Below, in pieces: positions 14,333 to 22,329 of a stretch of 32,433 nucleotides of DNA (its first letter is position 1; each line of letters opens with the position of its first letter). Under the pieces are notes generated by a model. The model ran no database searches. It saw only the letters and a list, made by a program, of their open reading frames with translations, and was not told where the DNA came from. The stretch is from NCBI GenBank assembly GCA_030151565.1, contig JASLDM010000011.1, positions 1 through 32,433 on the forward strand. The letters are read 5' to 3'. Both the position numbers and the translations under genes were made by a program. The stretch is from Flavobacterium sp. Lineage in GTDB: Bacteria > Bacteroidota > Bacteroidia > Flavobacteriales > Flavobacteriaceae.

Positions 14333-14707
14333 TTAAATAAAAGTCGGAGGAGCCCGTAAAGAATAATAAATTTGACTTAAAGGTATAACAGATAAACTTA
14401 CTAAATCCTGTGCTTTAGTTATTACCTGTACATCAAATAAATCATAAACAAGAACTTCCGTTGTAATAAACGGACTTAAAAAGAAATCACAAGCAAAACA
14501 CTTTTCAATTTGATGATCTGTGTGCCATTCAGCAACAGTATGAGAATGATCATCTTCACTAAAATTTTCAGCTAGATTAAGTTCTAACAAAGTAATTGTC
14601 TTGTGATCGTTAAAGGCATGAGAAAGCGTATGCACAAACTGAAATACTACCGTAAACAGTAAGGCTACTACGAAAAGGAATTTCGATATGTTTTTCTTTC
14701 TTTGCAT
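14333..14707 (-). CDS. Small exported His/Cys protein with RAPP tail, first gene of TonB operon
   Basis: 124 residues from the ATG at 14707, which gives a signal-like start (MQRKKNISKFLFVVALLFTVV). Then come histidines (FVHTLSHAFNDHK, DDHSHTVAEWHTDHQ), a C-x-x-C unit (EKCFACDFFLSPF) and a C-terminal SLRAPPTFI. The ending and the His/Cys unit parallel the 108-residue protein at the other end of the receptor gene. A longer start at 14764 adds charged residues before the signal and lies upstream of the -7 element, so it is disfavoured. Probably metal-related and periplasmic or membrane-anchored; no function known to me. Confidence 0.65.
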   Translation of the reverse strand: MQRKKNISKFLFVVALLFTVVFQFVHTLSHAFNDHKTITLLELNLAENFSEDDHSHTVAEWHTDHQIEKCFACDFFLSPFITTEVLVYDLFDVQVITKAQDLVSLSVIPLSQIYYSLRAPPTFI

Positions 14708-14712
14708 TGTTA

Positions 14713-14720
14713 CAAAGATA
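14713..14720 (-). promoter_or_regulatory. -7 element of the minus-strand TonB operon
   Basis: TATCTTTG on the minus strand, a full TAnnTTTG match. It lies only 5 bases before the ATG at 14707, so transcription would begin at or within a base or two of the start codon. A -33 TTG is not evident. Confidence 0.5.
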
Positions 14721-14803
14721 GACAAGAATCCTAAATCATCTCCTTTTTTATAATATTTTATCATTAATTCCCCTCAAATTCAATCTACTTAATTTAACTT
14801 CAG

Positions 14804-14811
14804 TAAATTTG
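14804..14811 (+). promoter_or_regulatory. -7 element before the aromatic amino acid permease
   Basis: TAAATTTG, a full match to TAnnTTTG, 27 bases before the TTG start at 14839. It also supports a start near 14839 and not further upstream. Confidence 0.5.
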
Positions 14812-14838
14812 CCCTTTATTCTTTGAACATACCAAGCT

Positions 14839-16029
14839 TTGAAAAACAAACTATTAGGAAGTATTTTAATTATTGCTGGCTCTTCAATTGGAGGAGGAAT
14901 GCTAGCAATGCCTATCACATCTGCAGGTGTAGGTTTTTTAGGAATAACCGTACTGCTGTTCACGATTTGGTTCGCAATGTGTGCTTCTGCCTTGCTTGTA
15001 GTACGCGTTTATGATTTCAATACATCCCAAGATGGATTTGATACACTCACTCAAAAATACATAGGAAAAATCGGTAATCGCATAGCTGGAATCAGCTTGA
15101 TGTTTTTGATCTATGGTCTAACAGCAGCTTATATGTCTGGCGGGGGAACAATTCTTGCTAATTACATAAAAAGCGGATTACAATTAGATTTTGATGATCG
15201 ATGGGCAATACTTGCATTCTCCTTACTTTTTGGCGGAATTGTAAGTCTAAGCACCCAATCCGTAGATTTAGTTACTAGGATCTTATTTCTAATAAAACTC
15301 ATTTTCTTACTTCTGCTGGTAGTATTGTTACTTCCATATATTCAAGGAGAAAACTTATTAGCAGCACCAATTGAAAAAGGCCTAATTCTTACTGCTATTC
15401 CCGCTATTTTTACCTCTTTTGGTTTTCACGGAAGCATACCAAGTATTGTTTCTTATTTAGATGGTGATAAAAAATTGCTCCAGCGCGCTTTTATTTTCGG
15501 CAGCCTGCTTCCACTTGCTATTTATCTGATTTGGCAAATAGTTGTTTTAGGAAGTTTAGACCAAATAAGCTTTATGAATTCACTACTTCAAGAATCTGGT
15601 CTAGATGGACTTATTAGTAGTATTCGACAAATGGCTCATAGACCAGAAGTAGAAACCTTTTTCAGCATTTTTGCCGCGGCTGCATTAGGCACCTCTTTTT
15701 TAGGAGTTAGTATCGGTCTTTTTGACTATTACTTAGATTTATTTAAAAACGCTTCAAATAAAAACAGACGTTTAAAAGCAAGCCTCTTTACCTTTGTCCC
15801 CCCCTTTATTTTTGCAGTTTTCTATCCAAAAGGGTTTGTTCTTGCATTAGGTTACGCTGCAATTGCAGGTGTAATTTTAGCTCTAATTATTCCTTGTACA
15901 CTTTACTACAAAGCAATGAAACATCATCAACAAAAAATCTCAGTGCTTATGTACCTTCTTTTAATTTTCCTTCTTTTACTTTCGGCACTCATTATCTTTG
16001 CTCAATTAAAAATAGCATGGCAATGGTAA
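14839..16029 (+). CDS. Aromatic amino acid permease (TyrP/Mtr-like, HAAAP family), TTG start
   Basis: 396 residues with about 11 predicted membrane segments. The opening KNKLLGSILIIAGSSIGGGMLAMP is the conserved first helix of the hydroxy/aromatic amino acid permease family (TyrP, Mtr, TnaB), which bring in tyrosine or tryptophan with protons. TAIPAIFTSFGFHGSIPSIVSYL in the middle and GVSIGLFDYYLDL are also family-typical. The frame has a stop at 14824-14826 and no ATG or GTG before the conserved start, so translation must begin at TTG 14839. Which aromatic amino acid is carried cannot be told. No terminator is seen after it. Confidence 0.88.
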   Translation: MKNKLLGSILIIAGSSIGGGMLAMPITSAGVGFLGITVLLFTIWFAMCASALLVVRVYDFNTSQDGFDTLTQKYIGKIGNRIAGISLMFLIYGLTAAYMSGGGTILANYIKSGLQLDFDDRWAILAFSLLFGGIVSLSTQSVDLVTRILFLIKLIFLLLLVVLLLPYIQGENLLAAPIEKGLILTAIPAIFTSFGFHGSIPSIVSYLDGDKKLLQRAFIFGSLLPLAIYLIWQIVVLGSLDQISFMNSLLQESGLDGLISSIRQMAHRPEVETFFSIFAAAALGTSFLGVSIGLFDYYLDLFKNASNKNRRLKASLFTFVPPFIFAVFYPKGFVLALGYAAIAGVILALIIPCTLYYKAMKHHQQKISVLMYLLLIFLLLLSALIIFAQLKIAWQW

Positions 16030-16143
16030 TTTGACCAATCAATATTATTGTTAATTTTTACAAAATAATAGTTAAATTTCACTAATATAAAGACAAAATA
16101 CACAACATTAGATCAAGTTAAATTTAATAGCCATATAATTTAA

Positions 16144-16151
16144 TATCTTTG
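16144..16151 (+). promoter_or_regulatory. -7 element before the Omp85-like gene
   Basis: TATCTTTG, a full TAnnTTTG match, 14 bases before the ATG at 16166. It would drive the barrel, phosphoethanolamine transferase and PCMD genes, which are closely spaced. Confidence 0.5.
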
Positions 16152-16165
16152 CAGTTTTAAAACAT

Positions 16166-17341
16166 ATGGCAAAAAACTACACTACTTTATATATAATTCT
16201 GATCTCTTGTTTATTTACTTCATTCCATCATATACAGGCACAAACCCTTTATGATGATGAAAATAGCATTCAAGAAGATAGCCTTCAATCCAAAAACATC
16301 TTCAAAAAATTATACAACTATTTTGAGGATTCAAATAAAACGAAAGAGAACAAAAAATTTGACATATCTTTCATTGGAGGTCCTAGTTATTCCATCGATA
16401 CTAAATTTGGTGTTGGAATCGTTGCCTCTGGCCTATATCATTTAGATAAGACGAACCCTGAATTACCTCCTTCTAATGTTTCTTTGTACACAAATTTGAC
16501 AACAAGTGGCTTTTTTGCTATTGGACTTGAAGGAAATAATATTTTCAAAAATGACGATTATCGAATAATTTACGATCTAGGTTTTGCTTTAATGCCTAGT
16601 AAATTTTGGGGTATTGGTTATTCTTTTGGAAATCAAGAAGAAGATTTTACAAAATATAAAGAATACAGATTCAATTTAAAAGTTGATGGACTAAGAAAAG
16701 TTGCCAAAAACACATATGTTGGTCTTACAATAACTGCACAAAACATACAAGGTAAAGATTTTGAAAACTGGGATTATATTGAAAATGAAGATCCAAACAA
16801 CACAGCTGTTGGTGGTGGTTTTATCGTTTCATATGATTCTCGAGACTTTATACCTAATGCCTACAAAGGAATTTATATAAAAGTAGAACAGAATTTTTTT
16901 CCACGCCATTTAGGAAGCAATCGCAACTTTACGCGCTTTGATTTCACAACACGCTATTACAAGCAAGCCTGGAAAGGAGCAGTTCTTGCTTTTGACTTCA
17001 ATGCCACTTTAAACAACGGAGATGTCCCTTGGAGTATGTTAGCACTAGTAGGAGGAAGTAATCAAATGCGTGGTTACTTTAAAGGTCAATACAGAGACAA
17101 AAAATACATTAACTCACAGATTGAGTTAAGACAAAAAGTATACAATCGTAGTGGAATTGCCGTTTGGGCAGGAGCCGGAAATGCTTTTCCAAATTTTAAA
17201 TCCTACGAATGGAGCGAAACTCTTCCAACATTTGGCGTTGGCTATCGCTGGGAATTTAAAAATAGAATTAACGTTCGTCTCGATTATGGAATCGGAAAAG
17301 GACAAGGTGGTTTTTACTTCAACATCAATGAATCTTTCTAA
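16166..17341 (+). CDS. BamA/TamA (Omp85)-related outer-membrane barrel protein without POTRA domains
   Basis: 391 residues. Signal peptide 1-25 (LISCLFTSFHHIQAQ), a short linker rich in Asp and Lys (about 26-65), then a surface-antigen-type 16-strand barrel from DISFIGGPSYSIDTKFGVG to the C-terminal FYFNINESF, ending in Phe. Omp85 features seen: FIVSYDSRDFIPNAYKG, and GGSNQMRGYFKGQYRDK, corresponding to the (V/I)RG(F/Y) loop. No POTRA repeats fit in the short N-terminus, so it is not the main BamA. Homologues are annotated BamA/TamA family; the substrate is unknown. It is followed after 5 bases by an EptA-like enzyme. Confidence 0.82.
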   Translation: MAKNYTTLYIILISCLFTSFHHIQAQTLYDDENSIQEDSLQSKNIFKKLYNYFEDSNKTKENKKFDISFIGGPSYSIDTKFGVGIVASGLYHLDKTNPELPPSNVSLYTNLTTSGFFAIGLEGNNIFKNDDYRIIYDLGFALMPSKFWGIGYSFGNQEEDFTKYKEYRFNLKVDGLRKVAKNTYVGLTITAQNIQGKDFENWDYIENEDPNNTAVGGGFIVSYDSRDFIPNAYKGIYIKVEQNFFPRHLGSNRNFTRFDFTTRYYKQAWKGAVLAFDFNATLNNGDVPWSMLALVGGSNQMRGYFKGQYRDKKYINSQIELRQKVYNRSGIAVWAGAGNAFPNFKSYEWSETLPTFGVGYRWEFKNRINVRLDYGIGKGQGGFYFNINESF

Positions 17342-17346
17342 AAAGC

Positions 17347-19062
17347 ATGTCAATAAAAGAACAAACATTTACAGAAAAAACAATTTACAACCCTAAAGCA
17401 CTGTTTTGGTTCTACATCCTAATGAACCTTGTTCCAAGCCTTTACTTTACTACAGTAGACATACTAAATCCTGCAGCAAAAGCAGTTTTAATACTTTTCC
17501 CTTTGGGATTGTATTTCTTTGTTTTTTCTTTATTTAAAAACACAGGTAGATTACAAGTAGTCCTTTTCCCTTTATTATTTCTGCATGCCTTCCAAATAGT
17601 ACTATTTTTTTTATTTGGTAAAGATGTTATTGCAGCTGACATGTTCTTAAACGTAGTCACAACAAATGTAAACGAAGCCACCGAACTACTAGGAAGTCTT
17701 ATTCCTGCAATCATAGTGGTTTGTTTACTTTATATCCCGACAACATTTTTAGCTACTTTACAATGGACTAAAAAGATTGGATTAGACTGGCAATTCAGAA
17801 AAAAAATATTAGCAAGCGCTATAGTGCTGATGGCACTATCGTTGATTTTATCTTTCTTTTCTAACAACCACAATACAGACACTTTTGCATTTAATGAAGA
17901 TGTATACCCAGTAAATGTTATCCATAATCTAGGTTTTGCAATAAATAAATTAGATAAAATAAAACGATACCCTAAAACCTCTAAAGACTTCGTCTATCAT
18001 GCTAGTCGTCAAGATTCTATAACCAATAATAGAGAAATTTATGTAATGGTAATTGGCGAAACGAGCAGAGCTGATAATTGGGCTCTTTATGGGTATGACA
18101 GAAATACAAATCCAAAATTACAGAGAGAAGAAAACCTAGTAGTTTTTCAAGATGCTATTACACAATCCAACACTACACACAAAAGCCTATCTATTATGCT
18201 CTCGGATGCCTCAGCAGAAAATTACCACGTAATATATTCTCGAAAAGGAGTCATTACTGCTTTTAAAGAGGCTGGTTTCAAAACAGCTTTTATTTCAAAT
18301 CAGGCTGAAAATGGATCTTTTGCAGAGTTCTTCTCAAAAGAGGCTGACATTTATAAAGTAATCAGGCAAGAAACCTCACCAGGAGTGATGCCAAATCATC
18401 AAGATCAAGAATTGATCCCGATTATGAATAAAGTCATACAAGAAAACTCCGAAAATCTTTTCATTGTTTTACATTCTTACGGTTCACATTTCAACTACAG
18501 TGAAAGATACTCAGAAGAATTCTCGATTTTTAAACCAGACCAGGTTACCAAAGTAGGAAAAAAAGAAAGAAACACACTAATCAATGCTTACGACAATAGT
18601 ATTCTTTCTACAGATTCCTTTTTACAGCAGGTTATAGAATCATTAAAAGAAACAGAGGCTTGTTCCTCTTTATTTTATTCTTCCGACCATGGAGAAGACA
18701 TTTTTGACGACGAAAGAAATCGCTTTTTACACGCTTCGCCAAGTCCAACCTACTATCAATTAAAAATCCCAATGTTATTTTGGTATTCTACTAATTATGA
18801 ATCGGTTTTTCCTAATAAGGTAAAAGCAATTCAGGAAAACAAAACACACGCTATAACAACTAATGCAATCTTTCACACCTTACTAGATATGGCGGCTATT
18901 GAAACTAAATACTTAGAAGAGGATCTTTCTTTAACCAGTAAAATGTTTAAAAGCCGAGATCGAATGTACCTAAGCGACCACGATGATCCAATACCCTATC
19001 AAAAGATGAATCTAAAAAAGCAAGACTTTGAAATGATTCAAAAAAAGGGACTAAAAAAATAA
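17347..19062 (+). CDS. Phosphoethanolamine transferase (EptA-like, sulfatase fold)
   Basis: 571 residues. About five N-terminal membrane helices (roughly 18-172), then a periplasmic alkaline-phosphatase-fold domain. Catalytic and metal residues seen: GETSRADNWALYGYDRN (E238, nucleophile T239), the SSDHGED metal site (D447/H448) and HASPSPTYYQLKIPMLFWYS. The family moves phosphoethanolamine from phosphatidylethanolamine to lipid A or other envelope glycans; some members reduce polymyxin binding. The acceptor here is unknown. Placed between an outer-membrane barrel gene (5-base gap) and a secreted PCMD protein (17-base gap), suggesting an envelope-related operon. Confidence 0.88.
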   Translation: MSIKEQTFTEKTIYNPKALFWFYILMNLVPSLYFTTVDILNPAAKAVLILFPLGLYFFVFSLFKNTGRLQVVLFPLLFLHAFQIVLFFLFGKDVIAADMFLNVVTTNVNEATELLGSLIPAIIVVCLLYIPTTFLATLQWTKKIGLDWQFRKKILASAIVLMALSLILSFFSNNHNTDTFAFNEDVYPVNVIHNLGFAINKLDKIKRYPKTSKDFVYHASRQDSITNNREIYVMVIGETSRADNWALYGYDRNTNPKLQREENLVVFQDAITQSNTTHKSLSIMLSDASAENYHVIYSRKGVITAFKEAGFKTAFISNQAENGSFAEFFSKEADIYKVIRQETSPGVMPNHQDQELIPIMNKVIQENSENLFIVLHSYGSHFNYSERYSEEFSIFKPDQVTKVGKKERNTLINAYDNSILSTDSFLQQVIESLKETEACSSLFYSSDHGEDIFDDERNRFLHASPSPTYYQLKIPMLFWYSTNYESVFPNKVKAIQENKTHAITTNAIFHTLLDMAAIETKYLEEDLSLTSKMFKSRDRMYLSDHDDPIPYQKMNLKKQDFEMIQKKGLKK

Positions 19063-19079
19063 AAACAAATTTTAAAAAA

Positions 19080-20036
19080 ATGATACAAAAACTAATAACA
19101 TCAAGCTTATTACTCACAACTTTTTTAAGCTTTGGACAAACAGAGAAAGTAGAACCGATTCCTTTTGGAGACATGAATAATTGGATGGTTAGGGAAATCA
19201 AAGAATCGTTAATCATCGGAAACAACACGAGATATCTTTACGAAATCACAAAGGGCGATACACTATTTGACAACACACCATACAAAAACACAAAATCTCC
19301 TTGGGCTACATCATCGGTTTTAGCAACGGTAAAAGGCGTAACTAAAGCAAGTTTAACCGTATTTCCAGAAAAAAGAGGAACAGGAAAAGCTGCACGTTTA
19401 GAGACAAGAATCGAAAAAGTAAAAGTGCTAGGGGTTATAAATATCAATGTACTAGCAAGTGGAACAATCTTTTTAGGAGAAATGGTTGAACCTATAACTG
19501 ATACAGACAATCCACAAAGTAAATTAATCACTGGAATTCCTTTTACAAAAAAACCTAGTGCATTACAATACGATTACAAAGTACAAACAGGAGGAAAAAG
19601 TATACGAGCAACTGGATTCAGCACCAAAAATCTATCTGACAGAAAAGATCAAGCCGAAATCCATATCCTACTACAAAAACGCTGGGAAGACTCCGATGGA
19701 ACAGTACACGCAAAACGAATTGGTACAGGATGGGAACGTTTTAATCAATCTGTTACAAACTGGAACAACAAGCATCGAACACCAGTTCATTATGGAGATA
19801 TTACAGGTGAATCTTTCTACCAAAGTTATATGGGGCTAAAAAGTGGCAACAATGCTTACTACACCAAAAACAGTAAAGGCAAAATGGTTCCTATCAAAGA
19901 AGAAGGTTGGGGAACAGCAAATGACGAGGTAACGCATATTATAGTACAATTTTCATCTAGTAACGGAGGTGCTTACACAGGAAGTACAGATAGTCGTTTA
20001 TGGATTGACAATGTAAATCTGGTTTATAAAAAATAG
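19080..20036 (+). CDS. Secreted PCMD-domain protein (putative carbohydrate metabolism domain)
   Basis: 318 residues with a signal peptide (about 1-19, SSLLLTTFLSFGQ). The body matches my memory of PCMD proteins of Bacteroidota: GKAARLETR (about 102-110), GTIFLGEMVEP, GIPFTKKPSALQYDYKV, the Asp/Lys-rich middle HILLQKRWEDSDG and the C-terminal IIVQFSSSNGGAYTGSTDSRLWIDNVNLVY, a jelly-roll-like beta-sandwich ending in the calcium-type DSRLWIDNV motif. The family is thought to act on or bind glycans; no catalytic residues are identifiable. Third gene of the 16166 operon, followed by a strong hairpin. Confidence 0.75.
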   Translation: MIQKLITSSLLLTTFLSFGQTEKVEPIPFGDMNNWMVREIKESLIIGNNTRYLYEITKGDTLFDNTPYKNTKSPWATSSVLATVKGVTKASLTVFPEKRGTGKAARLETRIEKVKVLGVININVLASGTIFLGEMVEPITDTDNPQSKLITGIPFTKKPSALQYDYKVQTGGKSIRATGFSTKNLSDRKDQAEIHILLQKRWEDSDGTVHAKRIGTGWERFNQSVTNWNNKHRTPVHYGDITGESFYQSYMGLKSGNNAYYTKNSKGKMVPIKEEGWGTANDEVTHIIVQFSSSNGGAYTGSTDSRLWIDNVNLVYKK

Positions 20037-20074
20037 CACCACTATAATTGCATAAAACATTCAAATCATATAAT

Positions 20075-20109
20075 AAAAAAGAGGTACTACATTGTAGTAC
20101 CTCTTTTTT
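20075..20109. terminator. Bidirectional terminator between convergent PCMD and pckA genes
   Basis: A perfect stem (20081-20090 GAGGTACTAC with 20094-20103) flanked by six A and six T, so it works for both the plus-strand PCMD gene and pckA on the minus strand. Confidence 0.9.
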
Positions 20110-20128
20110 ATTATATTGAAAGTAATTC

Positions 20129-21748
20129 TTACAATTGTGGACCAGCCGCAACCAAAGATTTTCCTTCTTCATTATCTGTATATTGAACAAAATTATTCAC
20201 AAATAACCCTGCCAAGTCTTTAGCTCGCTCTTCCCATACAGTAGCATCTTCGTAAGTATTTCGAGGATCTAAGATCTCAGTATTAACTCCTTCCAAAGCT
20301 GTTGGAACTACAAAATTATAGATTGGAACAATTGCCGTTTCTGCTTTTTCAATTGAACCATCTAAGATTCTGTCAATAATAGCACGTGTATCTTTTATAG
20401 AAATACGTTTTCCAGTACCATTCCATCCTGTGTTCACCATATAAGCTGTTGCTTGATGCTCTTCCATTTTCTTTACTAATTCCTCACCATATTGGGTTGG
20501 ATGTAAAGATAAAAATGCTTTACCAAAACAAGCAGAGAAAGTCGGCTCTGGTTTAGTTACACCACGCTCAGTTCCTGCTAATTTAGCTGTAAACCCAGAC
20601 AAGAAATAATACTTAGTCTGTTCTGGTGTTAACTTAGAAACTGGAGGCATTACACCAAAAGCATCTGCAGTTAAGAAAATCACTTTAGTAGCGTGACCTG
20701 CTTTAGATACAGGCTTAACAATATTGTCAATATGGTAAATTGGATATGAAACACGTGTATTTTGAGTTACAGAACCATCTGTAAAATCAATTTTACCGTC
20801 TGCGTTAACAGTTACATTTTCCAACAAAGCATCTTTGCGAATTGCATTAAAGATATCCGGTTCGTTTTCTTTACTTAAATCGATAGTTTTTGCATAACAT
20901 CCACCTTCGAAGTTAAAAACTCCATCTTCATCCCATCCGTGCTCATCATCTCCAATAAGCTCACGCTTAGGATCTGTTGAAAGTGTCGTTTTTCCTGTTC
21001 CAGATAATCCAAAGAAAACAGCAACATCACCATCTTTACCTTTATTAGCAGAACAGTGCATTGAAGCCATCCCTTTTAATGGAAGATAGTAGTTCATCAT
21101 TGAGAACATACCTTTTTTCATCTCTCCACCATACCAAGTACCACCAATTACTTGAATTTTTTCAGTCAAGTTAAAAGCTACATATACTTCAGAATTCAGG
21201 TTGTATTCTTTATAATCTTTAAACGTAGATTTAGAAGCGTTCATTACAATAAAGTCTGGCTCTCCAAAAACAGCCAATTCTTCTTCTGTAGGTCTGATAA
21301 ACATATTTTTTACAAAATGTGCTTGCCAAGCCACCTCCATAATAAAACGAACTTTTAATCTCGTGTCAGCGTTAGCTCCACAAAAAGCATCAACAACATA
21401 AAGCTTTTTGTTAGACAATTGCTCTACAGTGTTTTTCTTTAAAGCATCCCACGCTTTTTGATCGATAGGCTTATTGTCATTTGGACATTGTTTCGAATCC
21501 CACCAAACTGTGTTTTCCGTAACAGCATCTTTTACAATGTATTTATCCTTAGGAGAACGCCCAGTGAACTCACCAGTCATCACGTTTACAGCTCCTAATT
21601 CGGTAACTACACCTTTTTCAAAACCTGCTAACTCAGATTTTGTTTCTTCATTATATAAAAAGTCATATGAAGGATTATAAATCACTTCTACAACATCTTT
21701 AATACCGTATTTTTCTAATGAAATCGATTTAGAAATGTCCATATTCAA
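20129..21748 (-). CDS. pckA: Phosphoenolpyruvate carboxykinase (ATP)
   Basis: 539 residues, normal for ATP-dependent PEPCK, which makes PEP from oxaloacetate in gluconeogenesis. Seen: FTGRSPKDKY (61-70), the substrate and metal region GGTWYGGEMKKGMFSMMNY (202-220), HCSAN (231-235), the P-loop GLSGTGKTTLS (247-257) and the kinase-2-like LIGDDEHGWDEDGVFNFEGGCYAK. Two candidate starts are two codons apart (MNMDIS or MDIS); the first is used. It has its own -7 element upstream and shares the bidirectional hairpin downstream, so it is probably monocistronic. Confidence 0.96.
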   Translation of the reverse strand: MNMDISKSISLEKYGIKDVVEVIYNPSYDFLYNEETKSELAGFEKGVVTELGAVNVMTGEFTGRSPKDKYIVKDAVTENTVWWDSKQCPNDNKPIDQKAWDALKKNTVEQLSNKKLYVVDAFCGANADTRLKVRFIMEVAWQAHFVKNMFIRPTEEELAVFGEPDFIVMNASKSTFKDYKEYNLNSEVYVAFNLTEKIQVIGGTWYGGEMKKGMFSMMNYYLPLKGMASMHCSANKGKDGDVAVFFGLSGTGKTTLSTDPKRELIGDDEHGWDEDGVFNFEGGCYAKTIDLSKENEPDIFNAIRKDALLENVTVNADGKIDFTDGSVTQNTRVSYPIYHIDNIVKPVSKAGHATKVIFLTADAFGVMPPVSKLTPEQTKYYFLSGFTAKLAGTERGVTKPEPTFSACFGKAFLSLHPTQYGEELVKKMEEHQATAYMVNTGWNGTGKRISIKDTRAIIDRILDGSIEKAETAIVPIYNFVVPTALEGVNTEILDPRNTYEDATVWEERAKDLAGLFVNNFVQYTDNEEGKSLVAAGPQL

Positions 21749-21777
21749 TAAATTGTGTTGTATATTAATTTTGTATG

Positions 21778-21785
21778 CAAACTTA
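21778..21785 (-). promoter_or_regulatory. -7 element of pckA
   Basis: TAAGTTTG on the minus strand, a full TAnnTTTG match, 29 bases before the pckA ATG at 21748. No clear -33 TTG. Confidence 0.5.
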
Positions 21786-21820
21786 GAAATAAATTTAAAA
21801 TTAAGTGCGTTATTCTTAGA

Positions 21821-22213
21821 CTAATTAGTTTTTTTACTTAAAAAAGCCCTTACAGCAACTAATAGCCATCCAGAGATCAAGAATAACCCTCCTATCGGGG
21901 TAATTGGACCTAAAAACTTAAAATCAACTGAAGTTAAGTCGTTTGTCGATAATAAATAAATGGATCCTGAAAAAAATAAAACGCCAATTGCGATTAAAAA
22001 AGCCACCGTTTTTTTAGTTTTATCAGTAAGATATGAAGTAGATCCTACAAACAATAAAAACATAGCGTGGTAGATCTGGTATCGTACTCCTACTTCAAAA
22101 GTAGTTAGTTGATTATCTGTTAGTACTGCTTTTAAAGCGTGAGCGCCTAAAGCACCTAAAACCACTCCCAATGCACCTAAAATACCAGCTAAAAAGATAA
22201 TTTTTCGTCCCAT
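21821..22213 (-). CDS. DUF423 (YgdD-like) small membrane protein
   Basis: 130 residues with four predicted membrane helices. Conserved DUF423 features: LAGILGALGVVLGALGAHALKA (9-30), YQIYHAMFLL (45-54), FSGSIYLLS (81-89) and TPIGGLFLISGWLLV (105-119). The function of the family is not known. It lies upstream of pckA with about 70 bases between; a -7 element just before its start suggests independent transcription, with possible read-through into pckA because no terminator is visible between them. Confidence 0.88.
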   Translation of the reverse strand: MGRKIIFLAGILGALGVVLGALGAHALKAVLTDNQLTTFEVGVRYQIYHAMFLLFVGSTSYLTDKTKKTVAFLIAIGVLFFSGSIYLLSTNDLTSVDFKFLGPITPIGGLFLISGWLLVAVRAFLSKKTN

Positions 22214-22224
22214 TACTTTTCTTT

Positions 22225-22232
22225 CAAAGATA
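22225..22232 (-). promoter_or_regulatory. -7 element of the DUF423 gene
   Basis: TATCTTTG on the minus strand, 11 bases before the ATG at 22213, predicting a 5' untranslated region of only about five bases. Confidence 0.5.
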
Positions 22233-22296
22233 CAACACTTTGTTAATTCTGCGTAGATTATTTTAATTTTTAATTTTTCAAACTATATAAAATAGT

Positions 22297-22304
22297 TACT
22301 TTCG
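22297..22304 (+). promoter_or_regulatory. Weak -7 element before the saccharopine dehydrogenase gene
   Basis: TACTTTCG, one mismatch from TAnnTTTG, 25 bases before the ATG at 22330. Confidence 0.35.
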
Positions 22305-22329
22305 TATTTCAATTAAACAACTATAAAAA

